From: Streptomyces flaveolus
Lineage (GTDB): Bacteria > Actinomycetota > Actinomycetes > Streptomycetales > Streptomycetaceae
Assembly (NCBI RefSeq): GCF_000716535.1
Contig: NZ_JNWV01000006.1
Span: 124,001-188,000 of the forward strand
Direction of reading: 5' to 3'
DNA length: 64,000 nt
Part shown: piece by piece, positions 47,192 through 56,920 of the stretch
Layout: each line of letters starts with the position of its first letter
Position numbering within the stretch: the stretch's first letter is position 1
Notes under the pieces: model-generated
What the model was told of the DNA's origin: nothing
Seen by the model: only the letters and a program-made list of their open reading frames with translations
Database searches by the model: none
Program-made: the position numbers and the translations under genes

Positions 47192-48997
47192 CTAGAACAC
47201 CGGCTTGCCGTCGCGGACCAGCTTCCAGTCCACCGACGCGAAGTCCTTCGGGTCCAGGACACCCTTCGCGGTCACCCACTCCGCGATCCGGGTGCGGATC
47301 TCCGTCGACTCCGACCACAGCTCCTTGGCGGTGGCGACGTGCGGGAAGGCACCGCCGCCGTTGGCCCGGTAGTTGTTCACGGCGAGCACGAACTGCTGCG
47401 CGTCGTCCAGCGCGGCCCCGTTGAAGGTCAGGTTCTTGATCCGCGACCCGGCCGGCTGGGCGATGTCAATGTCGTACGACAGACCCGAGACGTAGTCGTA
47501 GTTGTAGTCCGGACGGCCACCGGCGTTGGTCAGCTTCTCCACGTCCACCGCGGCGTCGGCGGCCGTCTGGACGTAGTACTCCGCCGAGTACTCCAGGTAA
47601 GCGCGGACCTGGGCGCCCGTCAGCAGCTTGGCGACCAGCGTGTTGTCGTACACGTACAGGCTCGACAGGTCCCGGATGGTCACGTCGCCGGCCGGAATCT
47701 CGGAGGTCCGGGAGAACGGCGACGCCTGCGCGATCACCGGCAGCGAGGCGTACGCGGTGCCCGCGAGCGCGGCCTTGACCACGTCCTCCTGGACCTTGGT
47801 GATCAGATCGATGATCGGGGCGTCCTTGTAACGGGCCTCGACCGTCGTCAGGGTCTCGGTCGCCCGGCCCACGACCTGGTTGACGTACGCGACGACCTTC
47901 TCGTGCTCGTCGGCGAGCAGCTTGGTGATCTTCGGGTCGTCGGCGACGGCGTTGGAGTTGCGCAGCGAGGCGGAGACCGACTCGACCTCCCAGCGGCCCT
48001 TGCCGAACACCAGCTCGATGTCGAAGACGGTGAGCCGCTCGGCGAAGCACAGCGGCTCCGACAGGACGACCGTCTTGCCGGTCTTCTCGTTGACGACCTT
48101 CAGCTCCGGGATCTCCACGTGCGCGTGACCGACCAGGATCGCGTCGATGCCCGGCACCTGCCTGGCCACGTTGGCCGCCGCGTTCTCCACGTACGGCACC
48201 TGGTCGCCGTACGACGACGTGCCGGAGGTGCCCGAGTGCGCCGAGACGACGACCACGTCCGCACCCATCGACCTCAGCTTCGGCACCCACTTGGCGGCCT
48301 GCTCCTCCAGACCCGGGAAGCTCAGCTTGCCCTGCACGTAGGCCTTGTCCCAGATCGCGATGCCCGGGTTGGTCAGACCGAGGACCGCGACCCTGACCGG
48401 CTTGGCGCCCGGCACGTGGAAGGTCTTCATGAAGTACGGCGGGAAGGCGGGCTTCAGCGTTTTGGCGTCCACCGCGTTGGCGCCGAGCAGCGGGAAGTCG
48501 AGCTGGTCCTCGAACTTCCGCAGCGTCTCGATGCCGTAGTTGAACTCGTGGTTGCCGAGGGCCGCCGCGTCGTACCCGATCGCGTTCATCGCCTGCGCCA
48601 TCGGGTGCACCGGGCCGCCCTTGGCGGTGATCGGGTCGACCTTGGCGTAGTAGTACGTGAGCGGGGTGCCCTGGATGGTGTCACCGGCGTCCAGCAGCAG
48701 GGTGTTGCAGCGGCCCTTCTCCTCGCGCACCTGCTCGACCAGGGTGGAGATCCGGGCCAGGCCCATCGCGTTGCCCGCCTTGTCGGCGTACTCGGCGTCC
48801 TTGAAGTAGTCCCAGTTGAAGACGTGCCCGTGCAGGTCGGTGGTGCCCATGACGGTCAGGGAGTACCGCTTCACGGGGTGCCCGGGCTTCCCGGCCTCCG
48901 CCGCCTCGGCCGCCGGAGCCGCCGCCGCGCCGGCGATCGCCACTCCCGCTCCGGTGGCGGCGGACTTCTTCAGGAACTTCCGGCGGTTCAACGGCAT
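47192..48997 (-). CDS. Tat-exported 5'-nucleotidase / cyclic phosphodiesterase
   Basis: A 601-residue secreted metallophosphoesterase of the UshA/CpdB family. The signal is a twin-arginine type, LNRRKFLKKSAATGAG followed by an Ala-rich hydrophobic stretch to AAEAAEA. Metal-binding motifs are TTDLHGHVFNWD, LDAGDTIQGTPL, GNHEFNYG, and GHAHVEIP. The C-terminal 5'-nucleotidase domain contains YDNTLVAKLLTGAQVRAYLE and LAVNNYRANGGGAFP. ATG at 48997 has AAGGAGA upstream; the longer frame upstream is ignored. It should release nucleosides and phosphate from extracellular nucleotides. It is divergent from pyk. Confidence 0.92.
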   Translation of the reverse strand: MPLNRRKFLKKSAATGAGVAIAGAAAAPAAEAAEAGKPGHPVKRYSLTVMGTTDLHGHVFNWDYFKDAEYADKAGNAMGLARISTLVEQVREEKGRCNTLLLDAGDTIQGTPLTYYYAKVDPITAKGGPVHPMAQAMNAIGYDAAALGNHEFNYGIETLRKFEDQLDFPLLGANAVDAKTLKPAFPPYFMKTFHVPGAKPVRVAVLGLTNPGIAIWDKAYVQGKLSFPGLEEQAAKWVPKLRSMGADVVVVSAHSGTSGTSSYGDQVPYVENAAANVARQVPGIDAILVGHAHVEIPELKVVNEKTGKTVVLSEPLCFAERLTVFDIELVFGKGRWEVESVSASLRNSNAVADDPKITKLLADEHEKVVAYVNQVVGRATETLTTVEARYKDAPIIDLITKVQEDVVKAALAGTAYASLPVIAQASPFSRTSEIPAGDVTIRDLSSLYVYDNTLVAKLLTGAQVRAYLEYSAEYYVQTAADAAVDVEKLTNAGGRPDYNYDYVSGLSYDIDIAQPAGSRIKNLTFNGAALDDAQQFVLAVNNYRANGGGAFPHVATAKELWSESTEIRTRIAEWVTAKGVLDPKDFASVDWKLVRDGKPVF

Positions 48998-49174
48998 CTC
49001 TCGGTCTCCTTGGCGGTGGCACAACAGCGCGCGAGTACAACAACGCGCGTAGATTCTGACCTGAGCATGACTTGCCGCAACAGGTCCAGAAGGTTGCGAT
49101 CTGGTGACCATCGCTCATAGGAGCGGACCACCGCACAATTCAACACTTGTCAATAACCCTTTGCCGAAAGTCCG

Positions 49175-49203
49175 TTGACTGGACATACGGCGCCAATTCT
49201 CTA
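49175..49203 (+). promoter_or_regulatory. Possible pyk promoter
   Basis: TTGACT at 49175-49180 resembles a -35 element, and TCTCTA 17 nt later is a weak -10. The segment 49020-49230 is distinctly less GC-rich than the rest, fitting a divergent promoter region for pyk and the nucleotidase. Confidence 0.35.
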
Positions 49204-49230
49204 CCCGCCGGTAAGCCATAGGCTCGACTC

Positions 49231-50667
49231 ATGCGCCGAGCAAAGATCGTTTGTACATTGGGGCCCGCCACCGACTCGTACGACCAGATCAAGGCACTGG
49301 TCCAGGCCGGAATGGACGTCGCCCGGTTCAACCTCAGCCACGGCACCCACGCCGAGCACGAGGAGCGGTACCAGCGCGTGCGAAAGGCCGCCGACGAGAC
49401 CGGCCGCAGTGTCGGAATCCTCGCCGACCTTCAGGGTCCGAAGATCCGCCTCGGCCGCTTCGCCGAAGGACCCGTACTCCTTGAACGCGACGACACCTTC
49501 ACCATCACCGTGGAGGAGGGCGTCGACGGCGACCGCCACCGGTGCGGCACCACCCACGCCGGCCTCGCCACCGACGTCACCCCCGGCGAGCGCATCCTCG
49601 TGGACGACGGCAGGGTCTGCCTGGAGGTCACCGACGTCGACGGCCCCCGCGTACACACCCGGGTGGTCGAAGGCGGGGTCATCTCCGACCACAAGGGCCT
49701 GAACCTCCCCGGGGTGGCCGTCTCCGTCCCCGCCCTCTCCAAGAAGGACGAGGACGACCTGCGCTGGGCTCTGCGCACCGGCTTCGACGTCATCGCCCTC
49801 TCCTTCGTCCGCAGCGGCGACGACGTCGTGGACGTACACCGGATCATGGCCGACGAAGGACGCCGCCTCCCCGTGATCGCCAAGATCGAGAAACCGCAGG
49901 CCGTCACCGACCTCGACGGCATCGTGGCCGCCTTCGACGGCCTGATGGTCGCACGCGGCGACCTGGGCGTGGAGATGCCGCTGGAACAGGTGCCGATCGT
50001 CCAGAAGCGCGCCATCAAACTCGCCAAACGCAACGCCAAACCGGTGATCGTCGCCACCCAGATGCTCGACTCGATGATCGAGAACTCCCGGCCCACCCGC
50101 GCCGAGGCCTCCGACGTCGCCAACGCGGTCCTCGACGGCACCGACGCGGTCATGCTCTCCGGCGAGACCAGCGTCGGCAAATACCCCGTCGAGACCGTAC
50201 GCACCATGGCGAAGATCGTCGAGGCGGCCGAGGAGGACATGCTGGCGGCGGGCCTGCCGCCGCTCACCGAGCGGAACAAGCCGCGCACCCAGGGCGGCGC
50301 GGTCGCCCGGGCCGCCGCCGAGATGGGCGACTTCCTCGGCGCGAAGTTCCTCGTCGCGTTCACGCAGTCGGGCGACACCGCCCGCCGGCTCTCCCGCTAC
50401 CGCTCCCCGATCCCCCTCCTGGCCTTCACCCCCGAACCGGCCACCCGCTCCCAGCTCAGCCTCACCTGGGGCGCGGAGACCTTCCTCGGCCCGCACGTGG
50501 ACTCCACCGACGCCATGGTCGACCAGGTGGACGAACTGCTCCTGAAGTACGGCCGCTGCCAGAAGGGCGACGTCGTGGTGATCACGGCCGGCTCCCCGCC
50601 CGGCGTCTCCGGCTCCACCAACATGGTCCGCGTCCACCACATCGGCGAGGACGACAGCCCGAAGTGA
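49231..50667 (+). CDS. pyk: Pyruvate kinase
   Basis: Transfers phosphate from phosphoenolpyruvate to ADP in the last glycolytic step. It is 478 residues. Signatures: AKIVCTLGPATDS at the start, ARFNLSHGTHAEHEE, ILADLQGPKIRLG, the catalytic lysine in LPVIAKIEKPQAVTDLDGI, VARGDLGVEMPLEQVPIVQK, ATQMLDSMIENSRPTRAEASDVANAV (two halves of the domain A signature) and SGETSVGKYPVETVRTM. The C-terminal domain is full. A hairpin with a T-run ends the gene. Confidence 0.96.
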   Translation: MRRAKIVCTLGPATDSYDQIKALVQAGMDVARFNLSHGTHAEHEERYQRVRKAADETGRSVGILADLQGPKIRLGRFAEGPVLLERDDTFTITVEEGVDGDRHRCGTTHAGLATDVTPGERILVDDGRVCLEVTDVDGPRVHTRVVEGGVISDHKGLNLPGVAVSVPALSKKDEDDLRWALRTGFDVIALSFVRSGDDVVDVHRIMADEGRRLPVIAKIEKPQAVTDLDGIVAAFDGLMVARGDLGVEMPLEQVPIVQKRAIKLAKRNAKPVIVATQMLDSMIENSRPTRAEASDVANAVLDGTDAVMLSGETSVGKYPVETVRTMAKIVEAAEEDMLAAGLPPLTERNKPRTQGGAVARAAAEMGDFLGAKFLVAFTQSGDTARRLSRYRSPIPLLAFTPEPATRSQLSLTWGAETFLGPHVDSTDAMVDQVDELLLKYGRCQKGDVVVITAGSPPGVSGSTNMVRVHHIGEDDSPK

Positions 50668-50673
50668 CGGGCC

Positions 50674-50695
50674 GGGCCCCTTTCGGGGCCCTTTT
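50674..50695 (+). terminator. Terminator after pyk
   Basis: GGGCCCC-TTTC-GGGGCCC followed by TTTT: a classic intrinsic terminator beginning 7 nt after the pyk stop. The end touches the stop codon of the convergent LAGLIDADG gene. Confidence 0.85.
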
Positions 50696-51468
50696 CAGTG
50701 CTTGGGGCCGACGTGGGTGTCCATGAGGGCGACGGAGGCCTTCTTGGCGACGGAGATGTTGTACGGGTTCCCGTCGCGGGTGCAGTGCGTCCATTCGACG
50801 CCGAGTTTGTCGAGGGTGTCCGTGTACAGGCCCCGGATGTCGTCCGACTTGTTGGTGAAGAAGTAGCGCGGATACTCGTACCGCTTGCGCTCACCACCGA
50901 CCATCCGGGTCGTCCAGTTGGTGATGCGGCAGCCGTCGGAGTGGATGAGTCCCCGGATGAAATCCCAGGGGTGGGCGTCGACGATGGCTTGCTGCCAGGG
51001 TTCCAGAACGATCGGACGCTCGTGCTTCTTACCGGGGCCGTGCTGGGGGAAGAGGCAGGGCCAGTGCTTGCTGGTGCTGGTGACCGCCGCACAGCCTTGT
51101 TTCTGCACACGGAAGACGCTGTTGTCCGGGCGCACGGCGCGGAGTGCCGCCTCGCACGCGTCGATGATGCCTGGCCAGGCATTGTCCAGCACCACGCGCA
51201 TGATGTAGACGCCTCTGCGGTGAGCGTTGATGCAGCCGTCGCCGAGGTAGAGGCCGAGAAGGTAGGCGTAGGCGGCCGCGTCCTCGGGCGGACCGGGAAT
51301 CTCCTGGCAGCGGGGGCAGGGCTTGCTCACGCGTTCGACGGGCTCGATGCAGGTCTGCCAGGAGCGGATCGCGTATCGGGATATCCCCGTCTCCCTGCTG
51401 ACGGAGCTGAGGCTTCGCCCTTGCGCTACCAGCGCCAGCGCTCGCTTGCGTGTGCTGATGTCGTACAT
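50695..51468 (-). CDS. HTH-LAGLIDADG endonuclease-like protein
   Basis: A 257-residue protein. Residues 1-40 form a resolvase-like helix-turn-helix (RKRALALVAQGRSLSSVSRETGISRYAIRSWQ, quoted over its length), followed by a CPRCQEIPGPP cysteine pair. Two LAGLIDADG helices are visible: AYLLGLYLGDGCINAHRR (about residues 66-83) and DFIRGLIHSDGCRITNW (about residues 170-186), each ending in the catalytic-type Asp. It is neither an intein nor inside an intron, so it is free-standing. Base composition looks less GC-rich than the neighbours, suggesting transfer. It is encoded just downstream, on the same strand, of the CAA-anticodon tRNA. DNA cleavage or a domesticated regulatory role are both possible. 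Confidence 0.78.
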   Translation of the reverse strand: MYDISTRKRALALVAQGRSLSSVSRETGISRYAIRSWQTCIEPVERVSKPCPRCQEIPGPPEDAAAYAYLLGLYLGDGCINAHRRGVYIMRVVLDNAWPGIIDACEAALRAVRPDNSVFRVQKQGCAAVTSTSKHWPCLFPQHGPGKKHERPIVLEPWQQAIVDAHPWDFIRGLIHSDGCRITNWTTRMVGGERKRYEYPRYFFTNKSDDIRGLYTDTLDKLGVEWTHCTRDGNPYNISVAKKASVALMDTHVGPKH

Positions 51469-51573
51469 GTGGACACCATGCGAGAGTGATCACGGCGACA
51501 TGCAGCAAAAAGCGGAAGATCACGCGAACGCGATCCTCCGCTTGCCTTGCCGACCTTGGAATCGAAGGAAAAG

Positions 51574-51647
51574 TGCCCCGGGTGGGACTCGAACCCACAC
51601 TGAATACCTTTTGAGGGTATCGTCTCTACCGATTGGACTACCGGAGC
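51574..51647 (-). tRNA. tRNA with CAA anticodon (Leu by decoding), short variable loop
   Basis: A 74-nt cloverleaf: acceptor GCTCCGG with CCGGGGC (one G-U), D arm with a GTC/GAC stem, anticodon stem ATACC/GGTAT with loop CTCAAAA and anticodon CAA at 51611-51613, variable region TCAGT of 5 nt, T arm GTGGG-TTCGAGT-CCCAC, discriminator A. The anticodon reads UUG (Leu). Normal bacterial tRNA-Leu has a long variable arm; this one does not. The 3' CCA is not encoded. Confidence 0.85.
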
Positions 51648-51751
51648 TCCTGCGAATCGAAGATTAATGCCGACCCGCTGCCAGTCCACCATACCGTAGC
51701 TAGGTAGGCTCTTGTCAGCAGTACCGGCCTGCCCCGTACCAAGGAGCCTCA

Positions 51752-52411
51752 GTGACCGCCCCCGAGTCGCCCCAGCCCGCAGACGTGCCCGACGACGACA
51801 AGTCGCACGTGCCTCCGCTGACGACCCGTGTCGTCATCGCCGAGGACGAGGCCCTGATCCGGCTCGACCTGAAAGAGATGCTGGAGGAGGAGGGGTACAC
51901 CGTCGTCGGCGAGGCCGGGGACGGTGAGCAGGCCGTCGAGCTGGCCCGCGAGCACAAGCCGGACCTGGTCATCCTGGACGTGAAGATGCCCAAGCTGGAC
52001 GGCATCTCCGCGGCCGAGAAGATCGCCCAGGAGTCCATCGCGCCGGTCCTGATGCTCACCGCCTTCTCGCAGCGCGACCTCGTCGAGCGTGCCCGGGACG
52101 CCGGTGCCATGGCCTACCTGGTCAAGCCGTTCAGCAAGAGCGACGTCGTCCCGGCGATCGAGATGGCCGTCTCCCGGTTCACCGAGCTGAAGCAGCTGGA
52201 GCAGGAGGTCGCCGACCTCACCCAGCGGCTGGAGACGCGCAAGCTGGTCGACCGCGCGAAGTCGATCCTGCAGACCGAGTACGGGCTGACCGAGCCGGCC
52301 GCGTTCCGCTGGATCCAGAAGACGTCGATGGACCGCCGCATGTCGATGCAGCAGGTCGCGGAGGCGGTCATCGCGGACAGCGAGGAGAAGAAGGCGGCCA
52401 AGAAGGACTGA
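51752..52411 (+). CDS. Response regulator with ANTAR RNA-binding output (PdtaR-like)
   Basis: A 219-residue two-component regulator. The receiver domain has the acidic pair in VVIAEDEALIRLDL, phospho-acceptor D76 in LVILDVKMPKLDG, and K125 in AYLVKPFSKSD. A coiled-coil linker (LKQLEQEVADLTQRLE) leads to the ANTAR domain (RKLVDRAKSILQTEYGLTEPAAFRWIQKTSMDRRMSMQQVA, quoted across its length). ANTAR proteins bind paired RNA hairpins and act as antiterminators. GTG at 51752 is preceded by AAGGAG. The N-terminal 25 residues are an unstructured extension. No histidine kinase is adjacent. Confidence 0.93.
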   Translation: MTAPESPQPADVPDDDKSHVPPLTTRVVIAEDEALIRLDLKEMLEEEGYTVVGEAGDGEQAVELAREHKPDLVILDVKMPKLDGISAAEKIAQESIAPVLMLTAFSQRDLVERARDAGAMAYLVKPFSKSDVVPAIEMAVSRFTELKQLEQEVADLTQRLETRKLVDRAKSILQTEYGLTEPAAFRWIQKTSMDRRMSMQQVAEAVIADSEEKKAAKKD

Positions 52412-52425
52412 GCACGTCCGGCAGG

Positions 52426-52466
52426 ACAGAGGCCCGCGCCCCGGAGAAGGGGGCGCGGGCCTCTGT
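52426..52466. terminator. Bidirectional terminator between the response regulator and livF
   Basis: A perfect 17-bp inverted repeat (ACAGAGGCCCGCGCCCC and its complement) with a 7-nt loop lies between convergent genes. Confidence 0.88.
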
Positions 52467-52483
52467 CGTACGCGAACGAACGG

Positions 52484-53200
52484 TCAGTCCTCGCCGAGGT
52501 AGGCCTTCCGGACCGACTCGTCGTGCAGCAGGTCCTGGCCCGTGCCGGACAGGACGATGTTGCCGACCTCCATGACGTGTCCCTGGTCGGCGAGCGAGAG
52601 CGCCGCCTGGGCGTTCTGTTCGACCAGCAGGATCGTGGTGCCCTGTGCCTTGAGTTCGGCGATCGTGGCCATGATCTTCTGCATCATGATCGGCGACAGA
52701 CCCATCGACGGCTCGTCCAGCATCAGCAGCTTCGGCTGGGACATCAGCGCCCTGCCCATGGCGAGCATCTGCTGCTCACCGCCGGAGAGGGTGCCCGCGG
52801 CCTGCTTGCGCCGCTCTCCGAGGATGGGGAAGAGGTCGTAGGCGCGCTGGATGTCCTTCTCGATGCCGGGCTTGTCGTTGCGCAGGAAGGCGCCGAGGCG
52901 GAGGTTGTCCTCGATGCTCATGCGCGGGAAGATGTGCCGGCCCTCGGGGGAGTGGGCGAGGCCCAGGGAGACCACCTGGTGGGCGGGGATCTTCTTCAGC
53001 GACCTGCCGTTGAACTTGATCTGTCCGCCGACCGGCTTCAGCAGTCCGGACAGTGTGCGCAGGGTGGTGGTCTTGCCGGCGCCGTTGGTGCCGATGAGGG
53101 TGACGACCTGACCGGCCTCGACCTTGAAGGAGATGCCCTTGACGGCTTCGATCTTGCCGTAGGCGACCCTCAGGTCCTCGACTTCCAGCAGTGTGGTCAT
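52484..53200 (-). CDS. livF: Branched-chain amino acid ABC transporter ATPase LivF
   Basis: A 238-residue ABC ATPase of the HAAT family. Walker A is GTNGAGKTTTL, the signature LSGGEQQMLAMGRAL, and Walker B LLMLDEPSMGLSP. HIFPRMSIEDNLRLGAF is the LivF-type sequence between them. Its ATG overlaps the livG stop (ATGA). It powers uptake of leucine, isoleucine, valine or related compounds with LivG, LivM, LivH and LivK. Confidence 0.94.
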   Translation of the reverse strand: MTTLLEVEDLRVAYGKIEAVKGISFKVEAGQVVTLIGTNGAGKTTTLRTLSGLLKPVGGQIKFNGRSLKKIPAHQVVSLGLAHSPEGRHIFPRMSIEDNLRLGAFLRNDKPGIEKDIQRAYDLFPILGERRKQAAGTLSGGEQQMLAMGRALMSQPKLLMLDEPSMGLSPIMMQKIMATIAELKAQGTTILLVEQNAQAALSLADQGHVMEVGNIVLSGTGQDLLHDESVRKAYLGED

Positions 53201-54153
53201 CGGTCGTTCTCCTTGCCGGGCGCGGCGTCGGTCGTGGTGTCGGCGCCCGTGGCCGTGGTGTCGGCGTCTGTCTCGGCGGTGGCCTCGGCGTGTGCCTCGG
53301 CGGCCTCGACTTCGGCCACCTCCTCGGCGCCGGGCGCGTCCTCGAAGGGCTCGCCGAGGTAGGCCGCGACGACGCGCTCGTCGCCCTGGACGGTGGCGCT
53401 GTCGCCCTCGATGAGCTTCTCGCCCTGTACGAGCACGGCCACGCGGTCGCACAGGTTGAAGATGAAGCGCATGTCGTGCTCGATGACGAGGACGGCGATG
53501 CCCATGTCCCGGATGGCGAAGACCAGTTCCTCGGTGGTGCGGGTCTCCTGCGGGTTCATGCCGGCGGTCGGTTCGTCGAGGAGGAGCAGGCCGGGCTCGC
53601 TGGCGAGGGCGCGGGCGATCTCCAGCTTGCGCTGTTCGCCGTAGGGGAGGTTGCGGGCGAGGTGTTCGGCCTTGTGGTCGAGGCCGACGAAGGCCAGCAG
53701 TTCCATGGCCCGGTCCCTGGAGGCCTTTTCGGCCTTGTGGAAGCCGGGGCCGCGCAGGACGGCGGACCAGAAGCCTTCTTTGGTGCGGGTGTGCCGGCCG
53801 ACGAGGACGTTTTCCAGGACCGTCATGTTGGCGAACAGGCGGATGTTCTGGAAGGTGCGGGCGATGCCGGCCGCGGTGACCTTGAAGGATTTGGGCGGCA
53901 GGACGTTGCCCTTGTAGCGGACTTCGCCCTCGGTGGGGACGTACAGGCCGGTGAGGCAGTTGAAGAAGGTGGTCTTTCCGGCGCCGTTGGGGCCGATGAG
54001 GCCGACGATCTCGCCTGCGTTGACGGTGAGGTCGACGCCGCGTACGGCGGTCAGGCCGCCGAAGCGCATGGTGACGCCGCGGGCGTCGAGGACGGTCTCG
54101 CCGGGCGTGGTGGCGCCGGGGGTGGTGTCCTTCGTGGTGGTGTCGGTGGTCAT
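53197..54153 (-). CDS. livG: Branched-chain amino acid ABC transporter ATPase LivG
   Basis: A 318-residue ABC ATPase. Walker A is GPNGAGKTTFFN, the signature region is LPYGEQRKLEIARAL with Walker B LLLLDEPTAGMNP, and RTFQNIRLFANMTVLENVLVG is the LivG-type sequence. Two unusual low-complexity ends are present: a Thr-rich N-terminus (MTTDTTTKDTTPGATTPG) and a C-terminal Ala/Glu/Asp/Thr tail of about 45 residues. The ATG is at 54153. It lies 5 nt downstream of livM. Confidence 0.93.
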   Translation of the reverse strand: MTTDTTTKDTTPGATTPGETVLDARGVTMRFGGLTAVRGVDLTVNAGEIVGLIGPNGAGKTTFFNCLTGLYVPTEGEVRYKGNVLPPKSFKVTAAGIARTFQNIRLFANMTVLENVLVGRHTRTKEGFWSAVLRGPGFHKAEKASRDRAMELLAFVGLDHKAEHLARNLPYGEQRKLEIARALASEPGLLLLDEPTAGMNPQETRTTEELVFAIRDMGIAVLVIEHDMRFIFNLCDRVAVLVQGEKLIEGDSATVQGDERVVAAYLGEPFEDAPGAEEVAEVEAAEAHAEATAETDADTTATGADTTTDAAPGKENDR

Positions 54154-54158
54154 GGTGG

Positions 54159-55985
54159 TCAGGCCCCCGCCTTCGTCAGGAGGGTGGGTGCTTCCGCCTC
54201 TTCGTGGAATTCGAGCTGGCGGCGGCGGTTGGGGATGAGGCCCTCGGGGCGGAACCGCATCAGCAGGATGAGTGCGAGGCCGAAGGCGAAGAGCTGGTAG
54301 TTGCCGAGGAACTGGAGCTTGTTCGGGATGAGGAAGAGCAGGGCGGCGCCGATCAGGGGGCCGCTGATGGTGCCCATGCCGCCGAGGACGACGGCGGCGA
54401 GCAGGAAGGCGGAGTTGGGTGGGATGGGGCCGGCGAACAGGTACTGCTCGGGTGTCACGGTGTAGGTGACGTGGGCCTGGACGGTGCCGGCGAGTCCGGC
54501 GAGGGAGGCGCCGACGGCGAAGGCGATGAGCTTGACGCGGAAGCCGTTGATGCCCATGGCGAGGGCGGCGGTCTCGTCCTCGCGGATGGCCACCCAGGCG
54601 CGTCCGATGCGGGAGTTGCCGCTGCGGCGGAAGACCAGCACCACGACCGCGGTGATGATCAGCATCAGGAAGAAGTAGTTGGCGAACCGGCCGATGGTGA
54701 AGCCGCCCATGTCGTGCTGGGCGCCGAAGTCGAAGCCGAGGACGTCGAGGTTGGGGATCGAGGAGATGCCGTTGGAGCCGTTGGTGAGGTCGGGTCCGGA
54801 GGTGCCGTCGAGGTTGTTCGCGGTGATGCGGAAGATCTCACCGAAGCCGAGGGTGACGATGGCGAGGTAGTCGCCGCGCAGCCGGAGGGTCGGGGCGCCG
54901 ATGAGCACGCCGAAGACGAGGGAGGCGGCGGCGCCGACGAGTACGGCGGCCCAGAACGGGAAGTGCACGTCGAAGGGTGAGCTGGGGGAGCCGGAGACCA
55001 GGGCTGCCGCGTAGGCGCCGACGCCGAGGAAGGCGACGTATCCGAGGTCGAGGAGGCCGGCGAGGCCGACGACGATGTTCAGGCCGAGGGCGACGGTGGC
55101 GAAGATGAGGATGTAGACGCCGAGGGTCGCGTACTGGTCGTTGGTCTGGGTGAAGGGGAAGAGTGCGGCTGCGACGAAGGCGCCGCAGATGGTGATGTTG
55201 GTGTGCCGGGAGGCGATCTGTGAGGCGTGGGCGATCACGCCGGCCTTGTTGAGGGCGGCGAAGCCGAAGCCCGCGGTGATGAGGAAGCCGATGAACTGTT
55301 CGTCGTACTCGGTGCCGATGCCGTAGGTGAAGACGACCAGGCCGAGGGCGAGCATCGCGACGATGATCAGGATCTCGGCGTACGAGGGCAGGGTGGCGAC
55401 GGGGCGGGGCGCGTCGGCGGCGAAGACCGCCTTGGTGGTTTCCCACTTGTACGCGGCGTCGTGCTTGAACTTTTCCCAGCCGGTGTCGTCGGGGTCGATC
55501 GGTTCGGGTTCGGGCCGCTGGAAGGGCAGGGCGAGGGCGCCGGCCAGGGCGGCGAGGCTGCCGATGGCGACGAGGAAGCCGCCGGGTTCGAGGTTGACGA
55601 GTCCGCCGAGGTCGACGCTGATGGCGAGGACCGTGTACCAGCTGGTGGCGAAGGTGGCGAGGGTGGCGAACCGCAGGGCCGCGTCGGGGCCGGCGGGTGT
55701 CAGCCAGCCCAGGCCGCGGATGCCGTAGGAGGCCAGTGCGAAGAGGGTGGCGAGGATCGCGCCGATGAGGACGAGGACCTGGAGGCCGCCGGGGTAGCCG
55801 TAGACGGTGAGGTCGCCGGGGAAGTCGGCGGTCCAGGTCCAGGCGAGGAAGGTGGAGACGATCGTCAGCGCGCTGCCGCCGAGGGCGAGGGCGCGGGCGG
55901 CCTTCTCGGGCAGGGGCAGCAGGCCGGTGGGGGTGTCGGCCTTGCGGGCGCTGGGGGTGTCGGGTGCGGTGGTCTGTGTGGTCAT
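54159..55985 (-). CDS. livM: Branched-chain amino acid ABC transporter permease LivM with N-terminal extension
   Basis: A 608-residue membrane protein, about 200-280 residues longer than ordinary LivM. Residues 1 to about 160 add three or four extra membrane helices and a hydrophilic stretch (PFQRPEPEPIDPDDTGWEKF). The standard permease core follows, with NIVVGLAGLLDLGYVAFLGVGAY, LRLRGDYLAIVTLGFGEIFR, NGFRVKLIAFAVGASLAGLAG and VVLGGMGTISGPLIGAALL. The start is ATG at 55985, 5 nt after the livH stop. Confidence 0.93.
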   Translation of the reverse strand: MTTQTTAPDTPSARKADTPTGLLPLPEKAARALALGGSALTIVSTFLAWTWTADFPGDLTVYGYPGGLQVLVLIGAILATLFALASYGIRGLGWLTPAGPDAALRFATLATFATSWYTVLAISVDLGGLVNLEPGGFLVAIGSLAALAGALALPFQRPEPEPIDPDDTGWEKFKHDAAYKWETTKAVFAADAPRPVATLPSYAEILIIVAMLALGLVVFTYGIGTEYDEQFIGFLITAGFGFAALNKAGVIAHASQIASRHTNITICGAFVAAALFPFTQTNDQYATLGVYILIFATVALGLNIVVGLAGLLDLGYVAFLGVGAYAAALVSGSPSSPFDVHFPFWAAVLVGAAASLVFGVLIGAPTLRLRGDYLAIVTLGFGEIFRITANNLDGTSGPDLTNGSNGISSIPNLDVLGFDFGAQHDMGGFTIGRFANYFFLMLIITAVVVLVFRRSGNSRIGRAWVAIREDETAALAMGINGFRVKLIAFAVGASLAGLAGTVQAHVTYTVTPEQYLFAGPIPPNSAFLLAAVVLGGMGTISGPLIGAALLFLIPNKLQFLGNYQLFAFGLALILLMRFRPEGLIPNRRRQLEFHEEAEAPTLLTKAGA

Positions 55986-55990
55986 CGGTC

Positions 55991-56920
<930 letters not shown>

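Noticed and set aside
47339..49120. Open frame antisense to the 5'-nucleotidase gene
   Set aside because: The nucleotidase has a Tat signal and all metal motifs; the antisense frame has none.
51473..51480. TGTGGACA upstream of the LAGLIDADG gene as a fourth DnaA box
   Set aside because: It lacks the final A of the 9-mer and is single, so chance is sufficient.
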